A stretch of DNA of 64,000 nt from CBDBCU01 sp965203435 (GCA_965203435.1 CBDBCU010000001.1:248001-312000); one strand, 5' to 3'. Positions 26,010 through 34,990 are shown, counted from the first letter of the stretch. Numbers and translations are program-made. The notes: generated by a model from the sequence alone, not told the origin.

Positions 26010-26093
26010 CCGTTCGGTTGTAGGGTATCCGTCCTGCAACAAGTTCAGGATGAGCGGAGAAAATGCCCCACAACCGAACGGAATCGCCGCAAA
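26010..26093. repeat. Dispersed repeat copy bounded by long inverted flanks
   Basis: The core (26032-26053, minus orientation, TCCTGCAACAAGTTCAGG) is flanked by TTCCGTTCGGTTGTAGGG and CCCCACAACCGAACGGAA, which are inverted copies with one mismatch. The unit looks like a small MITE- or REP-type element. Confidence 0.8.
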
Positions 26094-26121
26094 GGGCAAA
26101 TATCCGCCCCGCCGCCGGCTG

Positions 26122-26130
26122 TGCTACAAT
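26122..26130 (+). promoter_or_regulatory. Extended -10 promoter before the cysteine desulfurase gene
   Basis: TGCTACAAT lies 27 bp before ATG 26158. It is identical to the element upstream of the M20 pair (33274-33282, minus). Confidence 0.5.
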
Positions 26131-26157
26131 GCACCCAGGAATTAACTGAGGTTGCCT

Positions 26158-27351
26158 ATGTCCGCGTCCGGGCTTATCTACTTGGATCACGCCGGCACTA
26201 CGCCCATGGACCCGCGGGTCTTTGAGGCGATGCGGCCTTACTTCACCGAGTTGTATGGCAATCCCTCCAGCGTCCACACTATCGGGCAGGAGGCCAAGTA
26301 TGCCTTGGACAACGCCCGGGAGCGGGTGGCAGAAGTGTTGGGCTGTCGCAGCAGCGAAGTGGTGTTCACCAGCGGCGGCACCGAGGCGGACAACGCGGCC
26401 CTGCACGGCGTAGCCACTGCCCTGCACGAAACCGGCAATCACCTCATCACCTCCGGCGTCGAACACCACGCCGTCCTGCACACCTGCCAGTACCTGGAAA
26501 ACCGGGGTTACGAAGTTACCTATCTGCCGGTGGACGAGTTCGGGATGATTAGCCCGGAAGCGGTGTATAACGCCATCGGCCCCCGCACTACCCTGGTTTC
26601 CATAATGTACGCCAACAACGAAATTGGCACGATTAACCCCATAGCCGAAATTGCGGCCGCGGTGCGGCGGCGGGCTGAGGAATTGGATCGTACCATTGTG
26701 CTGCACACCGACGCGGTGCAGGCGGCCGGCTTTCTCGACCTGAATGTGCGGCGATTGGGCGTGGATATGCTCAGCTTGTCCGGGCATAAGTTTTACGGCC
26801 CCAAGGGCACCGGGGTGCTTTACCTGCGGCGGGGGACGCCCTACCTGCCGCTGCTCCTGGGCGGCGGGCAGGAACGGGAACGGCGTTCCGGGACGGAAAA
26901 CATTGCCGGCATCGTCGGCTTGGCCCGGGCCCTGGAACTGGCGGATGGGGAACGGGAAGGGGCAGCCGCCCGCTGCGCCGCCCTGCGGGATCGGATTATT
27001 CAGTGGGCCGCCGCCCACTTGCCGGATACCGCCCTGAACGGCCATCCCACCCGGCGGCTGCCCAATAATGTCAACTTTTCCTTTCCCGGAGTAGAGGGCG
27101 AATCCATCCTGCTGGGGCTGGATATGAAAGGCATTGCGGCCTCCAGCGGCAGCGCGTGCAGCTCCGGGTCTCTGGAGCCGTCCCATGTGCTGCTGGCCCT
27201 GGGGCAGACGGCGGAATTGGCCCGCAGCAGCCTGCGGATTACCCTGGGCAAGGAAAATACCGACGCTGAAGTGGATTGGCTGCTGGCGGCTTTGGCCGAC
27301 CTGGTGCCGCGGCTGCGGGCAATGCCCACCCTTACTACGGCAGGTTCTTAA
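26158..27351 (+). CDS. Cysteine desulfurase, NifS/IscS family
   Basis: 397 aa PLP enzyme that releases sulfur from cysteine as a persulfide for Fe-S clusters, thiolation or, in selenium users, selenide supply. The PLP Lys is in SLSGHKFYGPKGTG and the active Cys in GSACSSGSLEPSHVL. The short loop and this motif place it in the NifS/IscS (group I) type. GAGGT lies 6 nt before ATG 26158. No iscU or other cluster gene is adjacent, so the assembly partner is unknown. Confidence 0.93.
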   Translation: MSASGLIYLDHAGTTPMDPRVFEAMRPYFTELYGNPSSVHTIGQEAKYALDNARERVAEVLGCRSSEVVFTSGGTEADNAALHGVATALHETGNHLITSGVEHHAVLHTCQYLENRGYEVTYLPVDEFGMISPEAVYNAIGPRTTLVSIMYANNEIGTINPIAEIAAAVRRRAEELDRTIVLHTDAVQAAGFLDLNVRRLGVDMLSLSGHKFYGPKGTGVLYLRRGTPYLPLLLGGGQERERRSGTENIAGIVGLARALELADGEREGAAARCAALRDRIIQWAAAHLPDTALNGHPTRRLPNNVNFSFPGVEGESILLGLDMKGIAASSGSACSSGSLEPSHVLLALGQTAELARSSLRITLGKENTDAEVDWLLAALADLVPRLRAMPTLTTAGS

Positions 27352-27358
27352 AGACGGT

Positions 27359-27976
27359 ATGAACAGAATCCTCGCTTTCCTGCGCTCCGGGCGTCTTATT
27401 CCGGCGGTGGCGGCCTTGGCCCTGGCTTTGCTGGCGGCGGCCTGCGCCGATATTTCCCCGGCCATTGGCAAGTATTATGTGGGCCGGACGCTGCACGTCA
27501 GCGTGGCGGCGATGGAACGGGCCGATGAACTGCTGTATTCCATCCCGGCGGCTGCGGGCGCGGCGCCGCAGTATTACCGCCTGACCCCCACCGAACCGGA
27601 GCAGGAATTTCTGCTGCTGCGGATCCAGGTGCAGAACCACCGGGCTACCAGCGCCATCGTCAGCATTGACGGCAAGGCGGCGGAACTGCGGGATTTCTTT
27701 CAAGGCAAGTATTTCCCGGTGAATGTGAACGCCCGGGCCGAGGCAACGGCGGCCCCGGAACGGGTGGATCAGCTGCGGGCCGCCCGCTGTCCCATTCAGC
27801 AGCCCAACGACCTGTGTTTCCTGTGGAACGCCACTTTTACCGATGGCACGGAGCAGGCTTTTGACCTGCAAAAGGGCTATGGGATTGACGGGTGGCTGAT
27901 TTTCGAGGCGCCAAAGGATACCCAAATCCGGGAACTGCGTTGGCGGGCCGGAGATTCTTTGAGCATCGAGTTTTAG
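27359..27976 (+). CDS. Predicted lipoprotein, DUF4352-like
   Basis: 205 aa. A signal peptide with lipobox ALLAAACAD (Cys about 29) would anchor it outside the membrane. The mature part has RTLHVSVAAMERADEL, EFLLLRIQVQNHRATSA and a C-terminal GWLIFEAPKDTQIRELRW, the Ig-like layout of DUF4352 proteins. It starts 7 bp after the desulfurase stop. Function is unknown. Confidence 0.75.
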   Translation: MNRILAFLRSGRLIPAVAALALALLAAACADISPAIGKYYVGRTLHVSVAAMERADELLYSIPAAAGAAPQYYRLTPTEPEQEFLLLRIQVQNHRATSAIVSIDGKAAELRDFFQGKYFPVNVNARAEATAAPERVDQLRAARCPIQQPNDLCFLWNATFTDGTEQAFDLQKGYGIDGWLIFEAPKDTQIRELRWRAGDSLSIEF

Positions 27977-28074
27977 GAAGGCCGCCGCCGGTCGGATTCC
28001 CGTTGCGCCGGGATTTTGCCCTCCGGCAACCGGTTCAGGAGGGGCCGGCGGCCAGTTTAAGATTAGCGAAAGGT

Positions 28075-28692
28075 ATGCCCTTGCCCGCCCAACCGACCTC
28101 CGCCGCTGGGCCGCCGCTGCCCCGGCGGATTTTTCATATCCTGGCCGGGTCGACCATTCCCTTGGCCGGCATCTTTGCGCCAAGGCCGGAGTTGGCGGCG
28201 GTGCTGGCGGTCTTGGCGGTGGGCAGTCTGGCCTTGGATCTGGCCCGATTTAGGGTATCCCGGCTGAATCGGCTGTTTCTGCATTGGCTGCGGCCGCTGT
28301 TGAAAAGCAATGAAAGCGGCCGGGTTACCGGAGCGACTTGGCTGCTGCTGGCGGCGGCCCTGGCCTTTCCGGTCTTTGACCGGGAAATAGCGGTAGCCGC
28401 CTTTTTCTATCTATCCCTGGGCGACCCGGCGGCGGCCCTGGTCGGGCGGCCAATGCCAGGGCCGCGCCTCTTTGGCAAATCCCCGGCCGGAACTTTAGCC
28501 TTTATAACGGTATCCCTGCTGGCGGCCGCCGTATTGGTCGGGGCCGGCTTTATGCCCTGGCACTGGGGCTTTGCGGTAGGGGCCATCGTAGCCGGGTTGG
28601 TGGAATTGCTGCCACTGCCCGGAGATGACAACCTGTGGGTTCCCCTGGCGGCCGGGGCGGCGATGCAGGCGCTGGTTGGGGGGATCGGCTGA
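28075..28692 (+). CDS. Dolichol/phytol kinase-like integral membrane protein
   Basis: 205 aa with about six hydrophobic segments. LDLARFRVSRLNRLF, GRVTGATWLLL and SLGDPAAALVGRPM followed by GKSPAGTLAF are the conserved blocks of the SEC59/DGK1/VTE5 family of CTP-dependent polyprenol, phytol or diacylglycerol kinases. AAAGGT precedes ATG 28075. The lipid substrate cannot be told from sequence. Confidence 0.8.
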   Translation: MPLPAQPTSAAGPPLPRRIFHILAGSTIPLAGIFAPRPELAAVLAVLAVGSLALDLARFRVSRLNRLFLHWLRPLLKSNESGRVTGATWLLLAAALAFPVFDREIAVAAFFYLSLGDPAAALVGRPMPGPRLFGKSPAGTLAFITVSLLAAAVLVGAGFMPWHWGFAVGAIVAGLVELLPLPGDDNLWVPLAAGAAMQALVGGIG

Positions 28693-28712
28693 AGGGAAAG
28701 TATATTTCCCTT
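28692..28712. terminator. Small bidirectional terminator hairpin
   Basis: AAGGGAAA (28692-28699) and TTTCCCTT (28705-28712) form an 8-bp stem between the convergent kinase-like and HNH genes. Confidence 0.55.
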
Positions 28713-28721
28713 TAACCCGTT

Positions 28722-29402
28722 TCAGCTGCCGAACTTTCTTTTCAGAAACTCCCACGCCTTGCGCTGCACTTCCCGGCTGGCCCGCCGCACGGGGCCTAAT
28801 CCGGCAATGGCGTGAGCGCGTCCCTTTTCGTCAAAGACGAAATCGTCCCGGTATTGGCGGTTGCAGAACTGGCATTGGGGAATGATGTTCAGGCGGTCGG
28901 CGGCCGGCTTGCTGGGGTCGCGGTGGCCTTGTTGCAACTGGACTCGATCGCGGCCATAGCGAGGGTCAGGTTCGCCCTCCACGGCCCCGCAGGTGGCGCA
29001 GCGATGACCAAAAGCCCGTTTCAGGTCGTCAAAGGTCGCGGCGTTCAATTGCCCCTGCCGGCGGGCTTGGGCATTGGCGTACTCCGGGCTGGGCTGGTAA
29101 GGGTCGGCCAGCTGATGCTCGCCCCGCTTGCCGGGGACAATGTTCCAACCGTCCCTTTTGAGGTGTCTCACCTGCTGATCCACCGGGGGGCCGCCCAGTT
29201 CCCTTTGGGCGATGGCCGACATTTCTGCCTTGTGTACCGGACGATCGCGGCAAGCCCAAAGGACGCCCAGCCACAAGGCTTTGGCCGTGCCCTCCTCCGG
29301 CAGCTTGACCTTGTGCTGAGCCAGATGGGTTCGGTGAATGCGCTGCAAGTCCTGCCAGGCGGCGCGGATTTGGGTTCGGGTGGGTGATTCTGGCGCAGTC
29401 AT
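28722..29402 (-). CDS. HNH endonuclease of a two-gene restriction-modification operon
   Basis: 226 aa. The N-terminal half looks like a winged helix (EMSAIAQRELGGPPVDQQVRH, then GWNIVPGKRGEHQLADPY). The C-terminal half is an HNH domain: CATCGAVEGEP, then QLQQGHRDPSKP, LNIIPQCQFCNRQYRDDFVF. Its ATG overlaps the stop of the methyltransferase gene as ATGA, so translation is coupled. This order and linkage imply a Type II system in which this protein cuts the site methylated by its partner; the site is unknown. Confidence 0.85.
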   Translation of the reverse strand: MTAPESPTRTQIRAAWQDLQRIHRTHLAQHKVKLPEEGTAKALWLGVLWACRDRPVHKAEMSAIAQRELGGPPVDQQVRHLKRDGWNIVPGKRGEHQLADPYQPSPEYANAQARRQGQLNAATFDDLKRAFGHRCATCGAVEGEPDPRYGRDRVQLQQGHRDPSKPAADRLNIIPQCQFCNRQYRDDFVFDEKGRAHAIAGLGPVRRASREVQRKAWEFLKRKFGS

Positions 29403-30355
29403 ACCCGCATTTCCTCTACCCGTTGGTTGGCGGCCCGGGCGGTGGCCGTGTCCAGCTCAAATCCGAGAAAATCCCGCCCCTCCAGACGGGCGGCCACGCC
29501 GGTACTGCCGGTACCGGCAAAGGGGTCGATAACTAAGGTGCCGGGAGTGTCATCGCTGAACAGCCGGATTAGGTGCCGCAGCAAATCCACCGGCTTGGGC
29601 GTCATGTGGTTATGCCGTTGCCGGGGTTTAGGCACCGGGATGAGCTGACCGGGAGACCGTTCCGGGTTGACCAATGGATTGGATACATCAATCAATCCAG
29701 TGCGATGGCGAACCCAATTCTCGGTGCAGTCGCCCTCCTTGGGGGTTTGCGCCAGGATAATGGTCTCCATCTGCGGCTTGACTTGCGGGGTTTTGCGCTC
29801 GCCAACGGCGGCCAACCACCGGGCTTCCTCAGCCGGAGCCAATCCTTTGCGGCGGACGTGGTAGTGCATTTTGGCGGCTTTGGCCTGTCCTTCGTACTGC
29901 CAGGCCAGCAAATCCCGAATTTCGAACCCGGCATCCTCAAAAGCTACGGCGGCGCGGTGGGCCAGCCGCGCTTGGCTGAAACAGAGGGCAAAGGCGCCGG
30001 GTTTCATCACCGCCAGCAACTGCTCGGCAATGGGCGTCAGGTACTCCTGAAGTTTGCGGCCTTGGGCCGGGTCAAACTTCTGGCCGGCGGGAATTCCGCC
30101 CACCACGCCTTTGCGGACCCGCTTTTTCAGCTTGTCCTTATCCCAATCCGCGCCCATCCCGTCGATAAAGTAAGGGGGATCCATAACGGTCAAGGATACC
30201 GACCGGGGCTGTTTTTCCGCCAGGGCGGCCAAAGCCGGGCGGCAGTCCGCAGCCACAATCCATTGCCGGGGCGGGACGAGGCCAGGTGTCTCCCGCATTT
30301 CCGGCGTATCCAAGCGCGGCGGGTGTGCCAGGCTGACGGGATGGGCAGTAGTCAT
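29399..30355 (-). CDS. DNA methyltransferase (DPPY type), partner of the HNH nuclease
   Basis: 318 aa. Motif IV SLTVMDPPYFIDGMGADWD (about residues 53-71) precedes motif I VIDPFAGTGSTGVAARLEG near the C-terminus, the beta-class order of N6-adenine/N4-cytosine methyltransferases. It is not closely similar to the three fused enzymes, which carry DPPF and a Cys-containing motif I. GAGGGCTT precedes ATG 30355, and a promoter with perfect TTGACA lies 55-83 bp upstream. Confidence 0.9.
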   Translation of the reverse strand: MTTAHPVSLAHPPRLDTPEMRETPGLVPPRQWIVAADCRPALAALAEKQPRSVSLTVMDPPYFIDGMGADWDKDKLKKRVRKGVVGGIPAGQKFDPAQGRKLQEYLTPIAEQLLAVMKPGAFALCFSQARLAHRAAVAFEDAGFEIRDLLAWQYEGQAKAAKMHYHVRRKGLAPAEEARWLAAVGERKTPQVKPQMETIILAQTPKEGDCTENWVRHRTGLIDVSNPLVNPERSPGQLIPVPKPRQRHNHMTPKPVDLLRHLIRLFSDDTPGTLVIDPFAGTGSTGVAARLEGRDFLGFELDTATARAANQRVEEMRV

Positions 30356-30409
30356 AAGCCCTCGCTTTGCCGTTGGAAGTCGGGCGGCTGTGGATAGAAC
30401 TACAGTCCT

Positions 30410-30438
30410 AATATGCGGTTATTCACGGCCGTTGTCAA
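30410..30438 (-). promoter_or_regulatory. Promoter of the methyltransferase/HNH operon
   Basis: On the minus strand TTGACA (30438-30433), a 17-bp spacer and CATATT (30415-30410). The -35 is perfect; the -10 has 4 of 6 consensus bases. The rest of the 179-bp gap to the M20 gene shows a GC-rich hairpin near 30474-30504 but no gene. Confidence 0.6.
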
Positions 30439-30534
30439 GGGCTTGTTTGCTTTGCGGGCAACGGCAGCTGGCCGCCGCCATCCCGGGAAATCGGGGATGG
30501 CGGCAAGGGCTGCGGATAAATCCGCCGGCCCGGC

Positions 30535-31884
30535 CTAGGCGGCGGTCCCATCATATTCCACCACCGAGGCCCGTTCCCGTTGGAAACGCAGGTAGGCGGC
30601 TTTTTTCATTGCCGGGCGGTGGGATTCCATAACCTCTTTGGCTTTGACGGCCCCATCGGCCAGCAGGTCAATGGCGACCATAGCCATAATTTTGGCCGGA
30701 TTGACTACCGCCGCTTCGTAGTCGGTAATCAAATAATCCTTGCTGTGGCCGGAACCGACAGCCCCGGCGGCGTAGGGATGGCAGACCGGCATCAGATGGC
30801 TGAGGTCGCCCATATCGGTGGAGCCGCCCCGATTGCGGCGGCCGGGAATGACCAGGGTGCGGTTTTCCCCCAGCAGGGCTACCGCATTCTGCCGAAACAG
30901 CTCCTGCAAATGGGTATCATGCTTCATCGGCAGGTAGCCGGGGATGTTGGTTATTTTGACCGCCGCCCCTACCGCCAGGGCGCCGGCCTTAAAGCAGCGG
31001 TCAACAATAGCCGAGTTCTTGACCACGGCTTGGGGCGTCGCGGAACGGACGCGCCACTCCAGCCGCACATCGGCCGGAACGGCGTTGACCGCTTCGCCGC
31101 CTTTGGTCATTATGCCGTGGATGCGGACGGTATCCTCGCCGCGAAAGGCTTCCCGGTTGTTGTGGATGGCTTGCAGGGCAAAGGCGGCGGCGTTGAGGGC
31201 GTTGACGCCCAGATGGGGCGCGCTGCCGGCATGGGCGCCGCGCCCGATAAACTGCACATACTTGACCACATGGCCGTTGCTGGTGCCGCCCACGGCAAAC
31301 TTATGATCGCCCATATCGCTGGCGGTATGGCACATCATCGCCAAATCCACATCGTCAAACTCCCCCAGCCGGATCAATTCCTGCTTGCCGCCCATAAACT
31401 CGAGCTTTTGGTCGGCCCGCAGCTGCATCCGGCGGGCCACTTCGATAAACTCCTCGGCGGGGACGGCGAAAGGAGCCAGTTCCCCGGACAGCTGGGCCAG
31501 GATTTCGGGCTGGGTCAGGGCCATAGTAGCCCCCAGCATCATCCCCAGCTGGCAGTGATGGCCGCAGGCGTGGGCGGCCCCGGTTTCCGGGTCAGCATTA
31601 GGATGTTCGTTGACAATCAGGGAATCCAGTTCCCCGATCAGAGCCAGGCAGGGGCCCGGCCCGCCGCCGCCGGCAATGCGCCCTTTAACCCCGGTAAGGG
31701 CCAAGCCCTCCCGGTAGGGGATACCCAATTCGGCGAACTTGGCGGCGACCAGGCGGGCGGTTTTGACTTCGCTGAACCCGGGTTCCGGGTTATGGAGGAC
31801 TTGCCGGGCCACGCCGATGAGGTCGGCTTTGCGCTGGTCGATGACGGCGCAGGCCCGTTGTTTCAGTTCCGGCCGGGACAGCAT
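30535..31884 (-). CDS. M20 family amidohydrolase (paralog A)
   Basis: 449 aa. Metal-binding motifs are NADPETGAAHACGHHCQ (about 95-111) and AVPAEEFIEV; dimerisation-domain blocks include GRGAHAGSAPHLGVNA. The family (AbgB/HipO-like) cleaves amide bonds of N-acyl amino acids or p-aminobenzoyl-glutamate. GGAG lies upstream of ATG 31884, 3 bp after the stop of its tandem paralog. The substrate is unknown. Confidence 0.9.
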   Translation of the reverse strand: MLSRPELKQRACAVIDQRKADLIGVARQVLHNPEPGFSEVKTARLVAAKFAELGIPYREGLALTGVKGRIAGGGGPGPCLALIGELDSLIVNEHPNADPETGAAHACGHHCQLGMMLGATMALTQPEILAQLSGELAPFAVPAEEFIEVARRMQLRADQKLEFMGGKQELIRLGEFDDVDLAMMCHTASDMGDHKFAVGGTSNGHVVKYVQFIGRGAHAGSAPHLGVNALNAAAFALQAIHNNREAFRGEDTVRIHGIMTKGGEAVNAVPADVRLEWRVRSATPQAVVKNSAIVDRCFKAGALAVGAAVKITNIPGYLPMKHDTHLQELFRQNAVALLGENRTLVIPGRRNRGGSTDMGDLSHLMPVCHPYAAGAVGSGHSKDYLITDYEAAVVNPAKIMAMVAIDLLADGAVKAKEVMESHRPAMKKAAYLRFQRERASVVEYDGTAA

Positions 31885-31887
31885 AGC

Positions 31888-33222
31888 CTACTCCTCCGCC
31901 GCAAAGGTCTCCTCCCGGGCCAGGGAGCGCAGAAACTTCAGATATTCGGGGCGGGTCATTTCCGGGCGGTGTTCGGCTACTACCTGGCCGCCCAAATTAG
32001 CGCCCTCGGCCAGCAAATCCACCGTCGTGGCGGCCATGGCCTTGGCCGCCTTGATTACCGCCAGTTGATAATCCTGCACTACATAATCGGCTCCGTGGCC
32101 CAGGCCGACGGCGCCGCCCACATAGGGATGAATAGCCGGCATCAGTTGGCTCAGATCGCCCATATCCGTGGAGCCGGTGCGGTGGCTGACCCGGCCCACA
32201 TTGGCCGCGCCCACCTGAACGGCGGCGTTAGGCTCAAAAATTTCGTTCATCCGCCGGTTCTGGGTCAAAGGCAGGTATCCCGGGATGGTCTGGATCTGAA
32301 CCTGCGCGCCAACCGCCATAGCCCCGGCCCGCAAAGCCCGGTCAACCTTGGCATTGGCGTCCATTATAGCCTCGACAGTGCGCCCCCGGACAAAAGTTTC
32401 CATCCGCACATCGGCGGGAACGGCGCTGACCGCCTCGCCGCCTTTGGTGATGATGGGATGAACCCGCACGGTGTCGGCATCCTTAAAGGTTTCCCGGTTG
32501 TAATGGATGGCGCTGATGGCCAGGCTGGCGGCGTTCAGGGCGTTAATGCCCAAGTGCGGCGACCCGCCGGCATGAGCGCCCCGGCCGATAAAGCGGATTT
32601 TCTTGGCCACGGTGCCGTTATTGGTGCCGCTGATGCAGAGCTGCCCTTCCTCGGTGGTACTGGTGGTGTGAATCATCATTGCCAGGTTCACATCGTCAAA
32701 CTCGCCCAGCTTGACCAGTTCCGGCTTGCCGCCCAGGAACTCAATCTTGCCCTGCCGCCGCAATTCGTCCCGGTATTCAATTTCAATATACTCCTCGGCG
32801 GGAACGGCAATCAGGGCAATGCGGCCGCTGAGGTGGGACAGCACTTCCGGCTGATTCAAGCCGATGGCCGCGCCCAGCAGCATCCCAATCTGGCAGTGAT
32901 GGCCGCAGGCGTGGGCGGCTCCGGTTTTCGGGTCGGCGTGGGGATGTTCGTTGACAATCAGGGAATCCAATTCGCCCAGCAGGGCCATCGTAGGGCCGGC
33001 GCTGCCGCCCCGCAAATCGGCCCGCACCCCGGTCAAGCCCAAGCCGGAGCGGAAAGGCAAGCCCATTTCCGCCAGTTTGCCGGCTACCAGTTGGGCGGTC
33101 TTGACTTCCCGATAGCCCGGCTCCGGGTTTTGCAGGATGGTTTGGGACAGGGCGATAATTTCGTCGGCCCGGGCGTCAATGGCAGTAAACACCCGGCTTT
33201 TCAATTCCTCGCGGGACGGCAT
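31888..33222 (-). CDS. M20 family amidohydrolase (paralog B)
   Basis: 444 aa, colinear with paralog A along its whole length (for example TKGGEAVSAVPADVRME here against TKGGEAVNAVPADVRLE). Metal ligands are in GAAHACGHHCQIGMLLG and AVPAEEYIEI. ATG 33222 is chosen for its AAAGGAGG site; the frame to 33267 has none. The pair is presumably a recent tandem duplication and may form homo- or hetero-oligomers. Confidence 0.9.
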   Translation of the reverse strand: MPSREELKSRVFTAIDARADEIIALSQTILQNPEPGYREVKTAQLVAGKLAEMGLPFRSGLGLTGVRADLRGGSAGPTMALLGELDSLIVNEHPHADPKTGAAHACGHHCQIGMLLGAAIGLNQPEVLSHLSGRIALIAVPAEEYIEIEYRDELRRQGKIEFLGGKPELVKLGEFDDVNLAMMIHTTSTTEEGQLCISGTNNGTVAKKIRFIGRGAHAGGSPHLGINALNAASLAISAIHYNRETFKDADTVRVHPIITKGGEAVSAVPADVRMETFVRGRTVEAIMDANAKVDRALRAGAMAVGAQVQIQTIPGYLPLTQNRRMNEIFEPNAAVQVGAANVGRVSHRTGSTDMGDLSQLMPAIHPYVGGAVGLGHGADYVVQDYQLAVIKAAKAMAATTVDLLAEGANLGGQVVAEHRPEMTRPEYLKFLRSLAREETFAAEE

Positions 33223-33273
33223 AGCGGCGCCTCCTTTATCCCGGATACGCCAGAACAGCTCCGGCAAGTTCCG

Positions 33274-33282
33274 ATTGTAGCA
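33274..33282 (-). promoter_or_regulatory. Extended -10 promoter of the M20 pair
   Basis: Minus strand TGCTACAAT, 51 bp before ATG 33222. No good -35 is seen. Confidence 0.5.
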
Positions 33283-33355
33283 GATAGGGGTTAAAAGGGA
33301 TATATTTAGGAATCTCGTTCCGTTGCGGTCTATTCCCCTGGCAACAAGTTCCGGT

Positions 33356-33385
33356 TAATCCTTCAACAAGTTCAGGATGAGCGGA
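33356..33385 (-). repeat. Dispersed palindromic repeat copy
   Basis: ATCCTTCAACAAGTTCAGGA in minus orientation, followed by TGAGCGGA. It lies in the 210-bp gap between the divergent M20 and glycerate kinase genes. Confidence 0.85.
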
Positions 33386-33432
33386 CGGTCGCAACAGACG
33401 GGAAATCCTCAGGTAGAAAGCGGGAGCGCCTT

Positions 33433-34605
33433 ATGAAAGTAGTAATTGCCCCCCAGAGTTTTAAGGGAAGCGTGGCGGCCCTGGCGGCGGCGCAGGCCAT
33501 AGCCCGGGGCGTCCGCAAGGCGGCCCCGGCGGCGCAGACGATTTTGGCCCCGGTAGCGGATGGCGGCGACGGGACCTTGGACGCCCTGGTAGGCAATACC
33601 GGAGGGCAGATTTTTCACAGCAGTGTCACCGGGCCGTTGGGCGATGCAGTCGCCGCGGCCTGGGGGGTAATGGGCGACGGTCAAACGGCAGTAGTGGAAA
33701 TGGCCCAAGCCTCCGGATTGGCCCTGCTACCGCCGGAGCGCCGCAATCCGCGCACCGCTACCACCCAAGGCACCGGGGAAATTATCCGCGCGGCCCTGGA
33801 ACAGGGTTTTACCCGGATTATTGTCGGCTTGGGCGGCAGCGCCACTAACGACGCCGGCACCGGAATGGCAACCGCCCTGGGGGTGCGCTTTCGGGATGCT
33901 CAAGGCCAAGAGCTGCCCCCCGGCGGGGCGGCCCTGGCCCGCCTGGATTCCATTGACTTGACCGGCCGGCATCCGGGATTGGCTCAAGTGGAAATTATCG
34001 GGGCCACGGATGTCACCAATCCCCTGTGCGGCCCGGAGGGGGCGTCGGCGGTGTACGGGCCGCAGAAAGGGGCATCGCCGGCAGTGGTGGCGGAATTGGA
34101 TGCGGCCCTGTCTAACTTTGCCCGCATTGTCCGCCGGGATGGGGGAATGGATTTTCTGGAGGGGCAATATCCCGGAGCCGGAGCGGCCGGCGGGTTGGGC
34201 GCCGGGCTGCTGGCCTTTGCCGGGGCTACCCTCTACTCCGGGATTGACCTGGTCTGCCAAGCCCTGAACTTTGAGGAACAGGTTAAAGACGCCGACCTGG
34301 TGATAACCGGCGAGGGCCGGGCCGATTTGTCCTCCATCTATGACAAATCGCCGGTGGGCGTGGCGCGCAAGGCGGCCGCCTATGGCGTGCCGACCATCCT
34401 CCTGGCCGGCAGTTTGGGCGAGGGTTACGCGGAATTGTACCGGCATGGCATCGCCGCCGTGGCGTGCATTGCCGACGGGCCGATGACCTTGGAGCAGAGC
34501 CTGGCCCGCACCGAGGAGCTACTGGAAACGGCGGCGGAACGGGCACTACGGCTACTGTTGGCCGGCGGCTGGGGCGCCGGGCCGGTCAGCCCAACCGCTC
34601 CTTAA
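33433..34605 (+). CDS. Glycerate 2-kinase (GarK/GlxK family)
   Basis: 390 aa. It phosphorylates D-glycerate to 2-phosphoglycerate. The N-terminus MKVVIAPQSFKGSVAAL, the PVADGGDGTLDALV block, IIVGLGGSATNDAGTGMA and VITGEGRADLSSIYDKSP are diagnostic of the family. Its 3' end overlaps the convergent HEPN gene by 20 nt. It could feed glycerate into lower glycolysis. Confidence 0.93.
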   Translation: MKVVIAPQSFKGSVAALAAAQAIARGVRKAAPAAQTILAPVADGGDGTLDALVGNTGGQIFHSSVTGPLGDAVAAAWGVMGDGQTAVVEMAQASGLALLPPERRNPRTATTQGTGEIIRAALEQGFTRIIVGLGGSATNDAGTGMATALGVRFRDAQGQELPPGGAALARLDSIDLTGRHPGLAQVEIIGATDVTNPLCGPEGASAVYGPQKGASPAVVAELDAALSNFARIVRRDGGMDFLEGQYPGAGAAGGLGAGLLAFAGATLYSGIDLVCQALNFEEQVKDADLVITGEGRADLSSIYDKSPVGVARKAAAYGVPTILLAGSLGEGYAELYRHGIAAVACIADGPMTLEQSLARTEELLETAAERALRLLLAGGWGAGPVSPTAP

Positions 34606-34990
34606 CGAAATCCACCACCACGCCGCTGAGGAACAAGGCCCGTTCCGCGTCGTTGTCGTCAAAGGCTTCCGAGGAAATGCCGCCGGGCAGGTAGCCGGGA
34701 TAGCGGGTGATTTCGTAATACTTGTCCAGCTGGCGGGCCTCGCTCTTGACGGTGTCAAAGAACATCTCGAAAATCTTGGCGTCCTCGCACAGGTCAATCA
34801 GGGAATGGCCCCAGACATCCTCGGCGCCCCGGTGGTAGAGGTAGGCTTTGATAGCCTTTTCCGCCGCCTGCTGGCAAAGGAAACAGGCCAGGTTGTAGCG
34901 GCCGCCCTCCCGGTTGAACTGGGCATCCCGCCCATCCTGCTCGGCTTGGCGCAGCCAGCGCGCCCCTTCGGCCCGATGGTTATTGGGCAT
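34586..34990 (-). CDS. HEPN-domain protein (partner of MNT protein)
   Basis: 134 aa. ARWLRQAEQDGRDAQF, then YNLACFLCQQAAEKAIKAYL and YYEITRYPGYLPGG are the HEPN four-helix pattern. The Rx4-6H RNase motif of toxic HEPN proteins is not evident; GHSLIDL is the closest His region. It overlaps the preceding MNT gene by 11 nt, the usual arrangement of HEPN/MNT modules. Confidence 0.85.
   Translation of the reverse strand: MPNNHRAEGARWLRQAEQDGRDAQFNREGGRYNLACFLCQQAAEKAIKAYLYHRGAEDVWGHSLIDLCEDAKIFEMFFDTVKSEARQLDKYYEITRYPGYLPGGISSEAFDDNDAERALFLSGVVVDFVKERLG

Noticed and set aside
30580..33294. A 904-codon open frame antisense to the two M20 genes
   Set aside because: GC-rich codons on the minus strand leave few stops on the opposite strand; the translation is low-complexity and has no family features or ribosome site.
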